Source: Seriola aureovittata
Lineage: Eukaryota > Chordata > Actinopteri > Carangiformes > Carangidae
Assembly (NCBI RefSeq): GCF_021018895.1
Contig: NC_079377.1
Location: forward strand, 20,810,001 to 20,874,000
Direction of reading: 5' to 3'
DNA length: 64,000 nucleotides
Shown: piece after piece, positions 35,901 to 46,300 of the stretch
How the letters are laid out: each line of letters opens with the position of its first letter
How positions within the stretch are numbered: the stretch's first letter is position 1
Program-made: the position numbers and the translations under genes
The notes under the pieces: generated by a model
Told to the model about the DNA's origin: nothing
The model's input: only the letters and a program-made list of their open reading frames with translations
Database searches by the model: none

Positions 35901-37296
35901 ACGACTGAGAGGGAGGCAGGAGAGAGAGGAGTTAATACGGCTCTGTCAAGAGCCGAGCCAATGCATATTTGAATCAATAGCTGCTGGAGTTGATGCAGTT
36001 CAAATTAAGACACGGCTGGTCTTTTGCACTTCACCAAATGAATTCATCCTGGAGATATTTCAAAGATGACAGAATTACGACGGGGTTACTCTCTGAATCA
36101 GCTCTTTAAAGATGTGGCCACAGTCGGAAATAATGAGCAGATGGCATTAATTAACAGCTGAGGTACCAAACATAGTTATTTCTGCCTTACTTTTATAGAT
36201 TGAAAGAGGATCTGTTCCATGCAGCAGTGCTGTTTGCGAAGGTTTCGACCCAAATCAATGCAGAGAACCAAGATTTTGCCGATATGCTGTCGTGCTGATT
36301 TAAACACCATTACAGTTCAGATACATGGCCTTAATTATCTAATTTAAGATCAAAGAGGGAAACAAAGTCTCTCTCAGCACAATTAGCGTTCTCCTCCACA
36401 TAACGCATGTCTCCTGTTGGACCCCAGTGGAGGCCGCTTTGCTCGGAGACATTTTCTGAAATGAAAGGCACCGGCTCTAACTCTGACAGACACAAGGCCC
36501 ACATTTGACGGCTGCATCTCCGGAGCCTTGAACTAAAAAGGCTCTCGTCCTTGTGAGCATGTATTTTCAGGATGGCGCAGGAGAATATTACATCCTGTTT
36601 TTAACAAAGCGGCGCCGCTCAAAACACTTGGAGGAGGAGACTGTGTGACATGATTTGTGTCTGGCGTATAGACGTCCTGATCTGAGCGTGTAGGATTAAA
36701 GAAGCTGCAACAAAGAGGGTGTAAAAATAAAATGGATGTAAAAATAGATTATGTCAAAAGGCTGGGAGTAGTAAAAGGAAAGGAAAGGAGATTTAAATGG
36801 TAAAACTCTCTTATAAAGCTGTAATGCACTGCTGAAACCATCTGTCCATTAAAGGGACACTTCACTGATTTCTGAATCTCTGGAGGAGATTTCTCAAGTT
36901 TGAAAAAAATAAACCTAATGAAAACAATTATGTTGGCTTGACAATTGAGTTGCATTATGGGAAATGAAGCATGCATTGCATTTGGAGCTTTACTTTTGCT
37001 GCAGACTTAACTGTCGCCTCTGCTGCTTCGATTTTGACCAGTCCTTTGTTTTTAATGTGTCTGTCGAGAGCCTCCGAGCTTTATATAAATATTTGTTAGT
37101 TGAAGTGTACCTTCAGGCTCCTGCCGTTGTGAAAGCTGGTTCACCGTCATGGCTGGACGGGACACTGGGAAACTGCTTTATCGTTACTTTATTATTAACA
37201 CCTGTGTTTCTTCCTGCTACAAGCCAAATGCCTCACTAACTGCATTTACCATGGCTGCCTCTAACAGCCCTGGATTAATGAATGTTTTCTCTTTTG

Positions 37297-37341
<45 letters not shown>

Positions 37342-37392
37342 CAGGTGGTCGGCGGTCTTGATATACACAAAAAGATGGTGGTGGATGTGTGA
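12490..37392 (+). CDS. ppp3r1: Calcineurin subunit B type 1 (protein phosphatase 3 regulatory subunit), complete, 6 exons
   Basis: This is the Ca2+-binding regulatory subunit of the Ca2+/calmodulin-dependent phosphatase calcineurin. Exons are 12490-12492 (only the ATG), 23110-23149, 32441-32617, 34184-34243, 34818-35002 and 37345-37392, giving 513 nt and 170 aa, the exact family length. All junctions are GT-AG and in phase. The N-terminus MGNEASYP carries the N-myristoylation Gly2. Four EF-hand loops are visible: [36 protein letters not shown] and [12 protein letters not shown]. The C-terminus is [11 protein letters not shown]. The sequence is essentially the invariant vertebrate protein. Introns 1 and 2 are 10.6 and 9.3 kb. 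CT microsatellites form the acceptor tracts of exons 2 and 6. The teleost a/b paralogue is not determined. Confidence 0.97.
13699..14005. mobile_element. Decayed interspersed repeat in ppp3r1 intron 1
   Basis: It starts 'agctaggccgataaatc' and contains 'gaaaccgtgtcaacatta', 'aaaatttctgcttagtat' and 'tggatccctgtcaacc' blocks. I associate these with a widespread fish 'ctgggccgata' repeat. It is non-coding and diverged. Boundaries are approximate and the identification is from memory. Confidence 0.5.
17709..18180 (-). mobile_element. Degraded non-LTR retrotransposon (LINE) reverse-transcriptase fragment
   Basis: On the minus strand the upstream part reads [18 protein letters not shown], a typical stretch before the RT core in fish LINEs. 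After a break come [18 protein letters not shown] and then [17 protein letters not shown] with the catalytic FADDT box. The stretch expected between RFLTSR and SLYAKD (including the GAPQG motif) is lost or scrambled, and frames are broken. The sequence points to a Rex1/CR1/L2-like lineage, but the clade is not resolved. It is inactive and antisense within ppp3r1 intron 1. Confidence 0.8.
19870..20230. mobile_element. Possible decayed repeat with 'tttattgatccct' motif
   Basis: The minus strand contains 'actttattgatccct' near 20130-20100, a motif common at the 3' ends of fish LINE/SINE elements. Nearby are two 'gctca(g/a)t' tRNA-like words, 'gtggctcagtgggtaa' and 'gtagctcaatgcgtaa'. The evidence is weak and boundaries are uncertain. 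Confidence 0.3.
21323..21346. repeat. (CT)n microsatellite
   Basis: A perfect CT run in ppp3r1 intron 1. Confidence 0.95.
21518..21575. repeat. (CA)n microsatellite
   Basis: About 58 bp of near-perfect CA in ppp3r1 intron 1. It generates long artificial Cys/Val or Thr/His open frames on both strands, which are not genes. Confidence 0.95.
23084..23105 (+). repeat. (CT)n microsatellite acting as polypyrimidine tract of ppp3r1 exon 2
   Basis: The CT run ends four bases before the exon 2 start (ttcag|GGA), so it provides the splice-acceptor pyrimidine tract. Confidence 0.85.
25429..25473. repeat. (GT)n microsatellite
   Basis: About 45 bp of GT in ppp3r1 intron 2. Confidence 0.95.
25871..26117. 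mobile_element. Decayed MITE-like 'agggctgcac' element
   Basis: It opens with 'tagggctgcacagttaatc' and closes with 'ataatcacatgattgatt', with an internal T/A-rich core and an 'accgcaatcacaatg' block. This layout matches a common fish hAT-like non-autonomous element. Identification is from remembered family sequence. Confidence 0.5.
27393..27462. repeat. (GT)n microsatellite, interrupted
   Basis: Two GT runs separated by 'atctgcgca'. They lie in ppp3r1 intron 2. Confidence 0.95.
29681..29703. repeat. (GT)n microsatellite
   Basis: A short GT run in ppp3r1 intron 2. Confidence 0.9.
29922..29951. repeat. (CA)n microsatellite
   Basis: A 30-bp CA run in ppp3r1 intron 2. Confidence 0.95.
30144..30396. 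mobile_element. Near full-length but diverged hAT-like fish MITE ('ggctgcaactaac')
   Basis: It starts 'aaggctgcaactaacaatc' followed by 'ctaatcaattaatc'. It contains 'acaatttctgatagcc' and 'gtccactacacaaatat', and ends 'gactaattgattaattgg' then 'tttgtttcag'. This is the order of a very common percomorph non-autonomous element. Two further partial copies are present in this window. No transposase is encoded. Confidence 0.7.
30779..30930. repeat. Two (CT)n microsatellites
   Basis: CT runs at 30779-30797 and 30902-30930, separated by unique sequence. They lie in ppp3r1 intron 2. Confidence 0.9.
32710..32737. repeat. Inverted repeat, perfect 11-bp arms, 6-nt loop
   Basis: GATACGACAAC at 32710-32720 pairs with GTTGTCGTATC at 32727-32737. 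It lies in ppp3r1 intron 3, about 90 bp after exon 3. Confidence 0.85.
35003..37344 (+). other. ppp3r1: ppp3r1 intron 5, with a repeat-poor candidate regulatory stretch
   Basis: No exon or known repeat is seen. The stretch of about 35.9-36.45 kb is free of simple repeats and dense in homeodomain-like TTAATTA/ATTA words, the look of a vertebrate conserved non-coding element. This is an impression only, because conservation cannot be tested from one sequence. Confidence 0.35.
37298..37340 (+). repeat. (CT)n microsatellite acting as polypyrimidine tract of ppp3r1 exon 6
   Basis: About 40 bp of pure CT followed at once by cctccag and the final coding exon. Confidence 0.9.
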
Positions 37393-39735
37393 GCGCTCCC
37401 TCCGCTCGCTGAATCCCCCCCTTCCTCCTCGACACTCGCTTTCTCCACCATCTCTGAAGATCTGCTCAAGACGTCCGGCAAAACGCTCTCTGTGTAACTC
37501 AATGGAAGTATTCTCTCTCTTTCTCTTTATCTCTTTCTTTCTCTCTCTCTCTCTCTCTCTCTCATTCTCTCTCTCTCTCTCTCTCTCTGTGAAGCCACTT
37601 TTTCTTTCAAAAACCACGGGCCTCGTGAAGCCAACTTTGAAGTGTTATTGAACTGTAAATCCTCTCAATAACCCGGTCGTAGCACTTTAAGAGACTGAAG
37701 GACATCTATTTGTCATTTGCAAGAGCATCTCCGATTTTGGATGAGGGGGGAGAAAGGGGGCTCAGTGAGGAGGCTGGTTGGCTTGTTCATATTTCATCCT
37801 TTCTTTTTTTTGTTAATTGTTATTTTTGATATTTATTTTTTGTTCTTGTCTTTTATAAAGAAGAAAAAATACAAGTATATCTATGGTTGTCTCGTGAGGG
37901 GAAGTGTATAGTATATTAACACTTGACTTACAGTACAACTAGAAAGTAGGGTATGAAGTGCCAACCAGAACATATCCAGAAACCAGTCCAAGTTATTACC
38001 TATCATCACTGCTGTCATCCACGCCAGACAAACTGGCTTGTGACACGTCTGACTGCACGACTGCGAGTCACATTAGATGCAAAACTAAAATCTTCAGTTT
38101 TGACTTTGTCTCCTCCGTTTTTAGCTTACACACGAGCAGCTTGGATTAGACCAGTGAAGCTTCCAGTTACTCTTAGCAAAGCAATTCATGTTTTTCTTTT
38201 TTTTTTTGTAATAAGATTCGCTAGTTTTATTTATACTTAGGAATGTGTTTATATTGTTGGAGATTATCCTTGTTTCCTGTCATGAAATTATAGGTAGATA
38301 AATTAATGCCAAGAAAATGTCTTTCCAAAAAACAATCTGTGGCTGCAAAAGTGATACATGGTTTACTCTTGATGAAGTATTTCGCGTTTTAACCGTGTGC
38401 ATCCATACGACAATCTCCAATGCAAAGAATAGCTCTGCACTCAGTGACAAAAGTATAGTGGAATCATTATTTTCAAGACTTTTATTTAATGTTAAGGACA
38501 GCAGCTGGATGGACTTTGCTAAGAGCTCAGAGTAATAGCTTAAAGAGTGAATAATGGTGAGATTATGTTGTTTGTGCGAGTATATAGCAATTTAAGAGAC
38601 TTATCTGCAGGCAGCGTTTTTTTTAACCGATATGTGTATATTAGGTAATCAATGTGCTCATCTTCTTTAACAGCAAGAGGAGAAGGCTTTGCCTCTGCTT
38701 TACATGAGCCCTTCTGAATACTTACCTTTCTCAGTACAGCGCAGGACGGGTCAGTTTTCTTTAACGCAACACAAACACTTAAGATCTTAACACGTTGGCA
38801 TGATCAGTGTGCAATGGGACAGACTGTATATTATAGGTAGATTTTTTTTTTTTTTGGAAGGTGTACATTTCAAAAGTTGGCTTCTTCTCCCACTTTTTTT
38901 TCTGTCACAATCACCTCATTTTCTCCCCCTTCCACCCACTGATACGAACAGGGAGAAAAACAAATTTAACCAAATTTTCATTTCTAAGGGAAAAATGCTT
39001 CCTACTATAAAATGGCATCGGGATAGCTTTTTGTTTTGCTTTGGAGGCCGACTGCTGGTTTGAACAGGAGTTTTCAGTCAGAGATGAGACTCTGGAGTGC
39101 TCTGTTGTCCCTTATCCCAAAGCTCTGCACGGCTTGGGCCTCCCTGTGCTTGCATGACATGGAAATATATTTTTTGTTGTGCATGTAGATCAATTTTTTG
39201 AAATAATCCTCTTGTTTACACATGGATGGTGATGTTAATATATTTAAGAATTTAATGGTATACAATATGGATGTTGCCAAACTTTGGTAAATGTACACAT
39301 ATTATGAGAGGTAATCCAAATGAACTGAACTACATGTAACTTTTTGTATTTTACCCGGGTCAGCGAGATGCTTCTATTCCAGTAAAAGTTGCATATCTGA
39401 TCCTGTCTCAAACTGCCACACACTGTACTCAGCTTAAAGGGGAAAGTTTTATGTTTTTTTTTTCTTTCTTTCTTTTGTATATAAGTATTTGTTAAATGCA
39501 GTTCTGGCTCTCTGTTCTCTGTATAGTTCAGATTGCGCTTTAGTTTGTAAGTGCTACTTTTTCTCTGAGGGACTTGGGTTCTTTTTAGTTTGTGTGGGGA
39601 TATCTGAAAAGATTTAAGTTTGAGAACCTTTTTTTCCTTTTTCTGCATGCTGCATCTTATGCTGTGGGACTGTTGGAAACTTGATACTGTATGAAAATTA
39701 AATAAAATTTAAATAAACTTTGAAATGTTGAAAGT
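37393..39735 (+). other. ppp3r1: ppp3r1 3'UTR with poly(A) signals
   Basis: A 2.3-kb AT-rich stretch follows the stop codon. It contains a large CT-rich tract and ends in two AATAAA hexamers at 39701-39706 and 39712-39717. A long 3'UTR is usual for calcineurin B mRNA. Confidence 0.75.
37511..37588. repeat. (CT)n tract in ppp3r1 3'UTR
   Basis: About 78 bp of imperfect CT/TTCT within the transcribed 3'UTR, about 120 nt after the stop codon. It could bind polypyrimidine-tract proteins, but that is inference. Confidence 0.9.
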
Positions 39736-39756
39736 ATTGGATTTTCTGTCAATGCT

Positions 39757-39774
39757 TTTTTTTTTTTTTTTTTG
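39757..39774. repeat. T homopolymer tract
   Basis: A run of about 18 T between the convergent ends of ppp3r1 and pno1. Confidence 0.85.
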
Positions 39775-39876
39775 TCAGAGGGAGCATACAGTCATCATTC
39801 GTTCCTGCTCCAAAACCTGCCACCCTACACACTTCAGTGACAATACTGAACTCAATCTTTAGTGGATTTGTACTTA

Positions 39877-39882
39877 TTTATT
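39877..39882 (-). terminator. pno1: Candidate pno1 poly(A) signal (AATAAA on minus strand)
   Basis: TTTATT on the plus strand lies about 208 bp beyond the pno1 stop codon. It is the first canonical hexamer I find downstream of that gene. Confidence 0.5.
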
Positions 39883-40089
39883 TACACAAACTCATAGTTT
39901 CAGATACCTGCATTTTGTTTTTCTGCATGTACCAGAACTTTTTCCTCATGTGGAGCCAACTGATTCAAACACCAGCTGGAAAACATGAAGCCATGACAGA
40001 GGCAGCCGACAGTCTTAACAACACGGATCAAAGTGGGAATTCCATCAGCCAATGGGGGAAGAGATAAACACACGGCAACCAATGAGACT

Positions 40090-42964
40090 TCAGAATCTTT
40101 CAGCAGTCCTGCTAGCCACCACTCTGATGTTGCCATAGACCTTTGAAGGAGGACTTCCTGTAAGGGCACAAGGATTTAAAGGTCACGACTCAGCACGACA
40201 TCTAGATCCAAAGAGACTGTTGCAAATACAACATCAACTATATGAAAATTACGTCCTCCTTACCCAAGATTAAGTTACAAATCGCTGTCCGGGCCATCTT
40301 GATATTCTGAAAAGACCCTAATATGTGAACTTTTCTGTTGAGAGACATGAAGGAGGGTTCATTTTTTTAGTTTAAGAAACAAGAAATCAGACTTCTCTCT
40401 GCAGTTAAACAACTACAACACATTTTACAAGCACACCAGCCCACTTATAAATATTCCAGTGAGGTAGGAAATCACAGTTTATAGTCAGCAATTCAATGAC
40501 ACAATCGAATGTTTCTGCATTTAAAAACAAAAGCACAAAACTTAATCAGTCCAGTTTTAGAGAAGTGAGTCTTTCCTCTGTGCCAAACTGAAAACTCCTT
40601 TCCTGTTTTGGTTTTTGTTTTTTTTTAAACCAGGCATTTGGGCATTTGGAGATAATTTGATTTGGAAGCAGTAATTCACAAACTTGTGTGATGGTTGTAG
40701 CAGTTCAGTTTGACAGATACTGCCAAAACAAAACGCTGCTGCAAAAGTGCAATAAAGTAAGTGATTTAAAAAAAGAAAAAAAAAGAGCTTAATCGTGGTC
40801 AATTATACCTGTACTGTAATAAAACTGTGACCACAAAATGATTGTGATCATCATTTTACTGTAACGGTGAAGGAATGATGGTGGGGCGTACTCACGTGTC
40901 TGCAAGCACAATGCGAGTCTTTGTGACGTTTTCAATGGTGAATTTGGTTTTCCCTCCCTTCCCTGCTACTCTTCCGATGGCTCTGGACAAGTGGTCTCCC
41001 TTCAGAGGTTTCACTGCCAGGACAGACAACAATTAAATAAACACGAGAGACATCTAGTTCGTTTTTTCATCAGGGAAAGAAAAGTGTTCATAAAAGGTGG
41101 CCTGTTTCAGAGCAGAGAGAAGGATCCATGGTGCAGCGATCTTACCGTCTGTGACATCAAAGCTTTCTAGGAAAAGCTCATCTAATCTGATGAGAGCTAG
41201 GGCATCCTGGGAAGAGAAAGTGTGAGTGTTACATCACAATCACATAAAAACAAAGAATGAAATATTGTGACACTATTATAAAGCTAAGTGTTTCTGCTTA
41301 TCCAAAATCAAATACCCAGTGTGATGTATGAAAGTTGACAAAGATAATACATTCTTGTGCTTGTTTAAACAATGGGCTAAGGGGTATTGAACAAATTTCC
41401 TGTAGCAGGGAGGAAACTTTATTTTATTGGCAGTAAACGACTTGGACTTGAGACAAGTTCAATATCAGCAAACCAATTATAAGATCTAGTCCTGATCCTA
41501 AATCTCTCCCCAAACTTGGGTACTGGCCTGACAAATACAGATTTAGTACAAAAACAAAAAAAAAAATGCCAGGAAAATGAAAACATGCAGAGCTAACCAA
41601 AGCCTTCCATTAGTGTACTTACTTCAACCTGGAATCCTAGAACAAAGGCTCGAACAAAATCTGCTGCTTTTGTGAGGGAGGCAATGTCCTGTGTGTCTTT
41701 GCATGTCTGAAAGAAGGAAGGCATATTAAACACACACACACACACACAAAACTGTGGGTACCAGAGAAAAACAGAGACATTATTATAGTGTTAACATTGC
41801 TTAAATAATGGGGCTGTGGAAACTTACTTTGATTTCAACGTTTCTAGTTTTGAGGTTGAATCTGACTTGCAGCTGTAGGTTCTCGACAATGGGAGTGAAA
41901 ATCTTCATCCAGTTGTCCTTCAGTGGGGTATATCTGTGAGCCGGGACAGCGATTTTGAGCATTTCATCTGGTCCCTGAAACACACATGAAACATAATCAT
42001 ACTGTGTAAAAGCATTAAAGACACATGTTCTGTATAACTAAATTGGGATTTATTAGAATTCCACTTTAGTTACCTGCAACTATAGATTATTTTCATTAAC
42101 AATTCATCTATTTCTCTACTTCTTCACTATCTATTTTTTCCCCAATTAATCGACTTGTCGTGACTGATTGTTCTTTTCAGCATTTAATTGCTGATGCATT
42201 CATCCGTAATGATGGTTTTTAAGTTGTGGGCGGTCTCACTAATCCTTGAACTGCTGGGTGGTTATTAATTATGAATATTTTATGAGCTTATCCAATGTTT
42301 TGCATTGTAGCCAGTAGCCAGTGACTGCAGCTATCATACATGACACTGGCAGGTTCATTATTTCCCTCGGCTCACAGAAACAAACCAGTTTTCTAGGGCT
42401 GAAGTGATTGAAGTTTATTGATAGAAAACTGATTGGCAGCAAATATAGACTCAACATATTCACCTGCGCTTCATGGGCAGCCTAAACAATCAATAAGGCA
42501 AACTTGGCAGAACAGGGCAAGTCCCAAAAATATTCAATCGATGTGCTGGAAGAATTTCAAACATGTACACAACAGTAGTTATAGGTGTTTTTGTCTCCCC
42601 CTGTGCTACTACAGTTTAGTCCAGACAAGACTGAGCTACTAAACTACTGTACGTTAATAATAATAACTAATTTAACGTGTGATGAAAAGAAATGACATTA
42701 AATAAACGCTCACGTTGGATAAAGTTGAGACAATACACAAAGCACATGTACACACAGATTAGTTACCCTTAGTTTGTCGCCTGAGATCGGTGGAAACTGC
42801 GGCCGCTTGACTGCCACGGGCTCTTCTGTGTCCATGTCCGCTCCAGCTTGTTCACGTTTTCGCTTCTGAGTCTTTTTAGATTTGACCTTTGTGAAAGAAT
42901 CTGTGTCATCTTTACTCTCCGTGGCAGCGCCGGCGACAGGAACTGTACTTTTATCGATGTCCAT
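40090..42964 (-). CDS. pno1: PNO1, RNA-binding ribosome-assembly factor (partner of NOB1), complete, 7 exons
   Basis: PNO1/Dim2 binds the 3' end of pre-18S rRNA and works with NOB1 in late 40S subunit maturation in nucleolus and cytoplasm. Minus-strand exons in coding order are 42964-42767, 41974-41828, 41706-41623, 41206-41146, 41013-40896, 40334-40264 and 40157-40090. Together they give 747 nt and 248 aa, close to the 252 aa of mammals. All phases close. The N-terminus is acidic/basic and low-complexity ([11 protein letters not shown]). Then come [20 protein letters not shown], a first KH-like region, and the KH core [20 protein letters not shown] with a GxxG loop. The end is [20 protein letters not shown] to VASRTAERF. 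It is divergent from wdr92 and convergent with ppp3r1. Confidence 0.96.
41731..41748. repeat. (CA)n microsatellite in pno1 intron 2
   Basis: A short CA run about 25 bp upstream (on the minus strand) of exon 3. Confidence 0.85.
42074..42182. mobile_element. Partial hAT-like MITE in pno1 intron 1
   Basis: It starts 'ctgcaactatagattattt' and 'cattaacaattcat' and ends near 'caattaatcgacttgtcg'. It is the terminal part of the element family at 30.1 kb, with the interior missing. Confidence 0.5.
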
Positions 42965-43369
42965 CCTGAAGTGAGTTTTTAAAAATCGGTTTAAAGAGTC
43001 AAAACTGAAGCAGACTGAGGCCACAGTGGCACGAGAGCTACCCTCGTGCGGCGGAAAGGACCCAAACTGCCACTGCGTTAGTGCCTGTAGAGTGAAAATA
43101 ATTAATAATAGAAATAATGGTGTAATTATTGACAAATATATCTCAGTTGTTTACTCAAGTTTAGTTTTATTCAGTGGAATATTGGGATAAATTGCCTATG
43201 TATGTCAACATTAACTCGGGAGATAACATTTTTTGTCAGGCATCTCTTTAGGCAGCCGCGCTACACGGGTCTCATTTGTTTTGGCAGCGAAATGCACCGC
43301 TGAACGTTTGTCCTGTTAGTTTTCAAGAGCTTTTCGGCCGTTTTATAGAATATTTCCAAATCAGCAAAG
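42965..43369. promoter_or_regulatory. Bidirectional promoter of pno1 and wdr92
   Basis: Only 405 bp separate the two divergent start codons, and this stretch must hold both 5'UTRs and promoters. No TATA box is seen at a useful distance from either gene. The ends are moderately GC-rich with an AT-rich centre. A shared housekeeping promoter is the simplest reading, and the same arrangement is known for the mammalian pair. Confidence 0.7.
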
Positions 43370-46300
43370 ATGTCCTCGCCTCTATCAAAACCTCAGATTA
43401 TTGCGCATATTCAGAAGAGCTTGAACTACACCGTTTTCGACACTAAATGGATTCCGTGCAGCGCGAAGTTTGTCTGTCTGGGGAACTTTCCGAGAGGAAC
43501 CGGAGTAATGCAAATATATGAAGTGAAACAAGGGGAGGCTCAGCTTATCAAGGAGGTAAATAACACCTTAACATGCTACTCTTGTTTGCTTTTTTGCCTC
43601 TATCTATCTCATTCTATATCTGGCTTATCCAAGGTTTCTAGAAAAGTCTTGCTAGGTTGTTGTCTCCATAGCAACACGCAACAAATGACCTCTAGTAGTC
43701 AAAAGTTTTTGAACACCCCCCTATTATATTATTACTTTTAAGAACAGATTATGCTAATGTACAGTATAACTGTCATTTTGGCCTTCCCGGTGCACCTGTC
43801 CTTCATAAAGTGCTAATTAGCTGTAAAATTAGGATCTGAGAGGTTGCTAACCATTTACAGGTGTTCAGAGTTTGGCCTGTGGTGGAACAACGTAGAGGAC
43901 ATTTAAAAGACACCATCAGAGTCAAATATCAGCTCATTAAAAGGGAAAAAGTCAGTGTCAGTGACAAAATCTCAGAAGTCTTAATGATGAGAGAGTTTTT
44001 ATCCCAGCCAGTCCCTTCTCCCAACTCTCCACTTTCCTTGTGCCAACTGGTCAAAATGCACTGCAAACTGTGAGACAAAGTGCTTAAAGACACTTTAACA
44101 TATCTCTAAAGTGTGAGGGACAACAATCCTTGCATTCCTACTTGATTTGCGCAACACAATGGCCACATTACTTGACCCATGTAAGTAAAAAGAAAAATAT
44201 CAAAAAGAAAGTAGTGTCTGTGAGCACTGCAGCTTCCTGACAGTCAAAGCAGACATGTTCTTATAAATATATAGTTTGACATCTAGCAGACATCAGTGCG
44301 CAGCTACATGAGAGTCAGTATTAATTATTGGTTGGTAAGTAAATGTTTGATCATGTCTGGGAAATTTCAATTAAATCAACTTTGACAAACATTTCTAATT
44401 TCTTTTATCCTTACATGTAGTTTTTAAATTTAGGCTATTTGCCGTTACCAAATTTGTCAAGACTGACCAAAAATAAGTATATGGTTCCTTCTATACTGCT
44501 ATTTCACTGCTTGTTTAATTTTGCCATTCTTTGAGTGAAAGAAAACCTTGTTACTCTTATATTTTAGGTTGAGAAGCCGAAGCCCATAAAGTGTGGGACA
44601 TTTGGGGCAACATCTCTTCAACAAAGAAACATAGCAACTGGGGATTTTGATGGAAATCTCAATATATGGTATTTTATCCACACCCACTGATGTCACACCA
44701 TCTGTGTCTTGCCACTAGTAGCATGAAATGGCCAACTGGCCTCTTAATGGAGTTGCTGTCTGACTGAATTGAAAATGAGTTCACACTGAACGTGTTTTTA
44801 AGTCTGCTGGTTCATTCAGTGCAGATGCTTCTGTTGTCCACAGGGATCTGGAGATACCTGAAATGCCAGTGTACAGTGTAAAGGCCCACAAAGAAATAGT
44901 GAATAGTATCGACGGTGTTGGTGGTCTGGGGATTGGAGATGGCGCCCCTGAGATAGTCACCGGAAGCAGAGACGGTTTGATGTCATTTACAATTAAAACC
45001 TCTTCAAACCATTGATGTAAAGACAAAAAGTAGATCCTAGAGTGAATCTTTGAAATCAAAATTATCTCATTTTTAAGTAAGCTGAGATGTCATTTTTTTC
45101 CTTGGGGTGTTACAGGGACAGTAAAGGTGTGGGATCCCAGACAGAAAGATTCACCTGTAGCCAACATGGAGCCTATGGAAGGAGAAACCAAGAGGGACTG
45201 CTGGACTGTTGCATTTGGTGAGTAAAATATTTTTCTTAAATATTAAAAATATAAGCTTTCAGGGTTGAAAGAGGGTCTTGTGCGTTTGTTATGAATGAAA
45301 ACAGTGTTCATTTTCCTTTGACCTTTTCATCACAGGTCATGCCTTTAATGATCAAGACCGGTGTGTGTGTGCTGGTTATGACAATGGGGACATCAAACTC
45401 TTTGACCTGCGAAATATGTCTCTACGGTGGGAAACCAACATTAAAAATGGGGTAAAGTGAACACCTGTATTGAAATGGTAAAGCATAAAGTAAATCTGCC
45501 AACAAGTGGTGTGACAGCCTCTGTTGCATGTGATTTTTGTGAAGTTGTTAAACATTTCAGGCGAAGATTTTCCTCTTGATTTTGTCAAATATTTAGCCAG
45601 TGAGGCACCACAGGAAGAAAATTACAACCTTTTCAGAATGAAACAGGGACTCAAACTGACAGTGTGATTTAGCCAACTCAGCCCTGAAACACAAAGAGTA
45701 GTTCTCATATTGAAAACCGATGTTGTTATTAGGATAAACTGTCCAGTCATACGTCATTTCTTTTGCACTGCAACCTGCACTTGAATCATACAGTAGACAA
45801 AAACAGGGACAGATGTGGAGACAGAGCTGAAAATGACTTCCCAGCGCAATTTAGAATAAAACCACAGGGGAAGTCTGAAGTCAGTGCACTGATTTTTATA
45901 GTCGTGTCTCTTACTCATCACCTCTTGAATGTAGATGAACCTGCCAGGGGTCATTATGCCCATTTCAACAGATTCTGTTGTATGGAAAAACTTGGAGTGG
46001 AGCCCTGCCATGTGATAAATGCCCAGGGAGTGACTGTTATTTTTTCTTACATCATGACCAGGTATGCGGTGTAGAGTTTGACAGGAAAGACATCAACATG
46101 AACAAGTTGGTGGCCACCTCCCTGGAGGGAAAATTCCACGTCTTTGACATGAGGACCCAGCACCCGACCAAGGGCTTCGCCTCTGTTTCCGAAAAGGTAA
46201 TTGACCTGGGTGAAGAGAGCCAGACGGATGTTTGGCTCCTACGAATGGAATAACGTCAAAAGATTAGTATCATTATTATTATTATTAGTTTTACATTTGT

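Noticed and set aside
37261..37617. Minus-strand Arg/Glu-rich open frames
   Set aside because: They are GA/CT microsatellite translations (RERERE) opposite the ppp3r1 acceptor and 3'UTR.
39900..40169. 89-codon minus-strand open frame covering pno1 exon 7
   Set aside because: It is in a different frame from the pno1 coding exon 40157-40090, which continues the protein in phase and ends VASRTAERF.
40264..40334. The possibility that pno1 exon 6 begins at the internal tttcag before AATATC
   Set aside because: That tttcag is coding (GSFQ). The true acceptor is caacag just upstream, which restores [10 protein letters not shown] and the correct phase.
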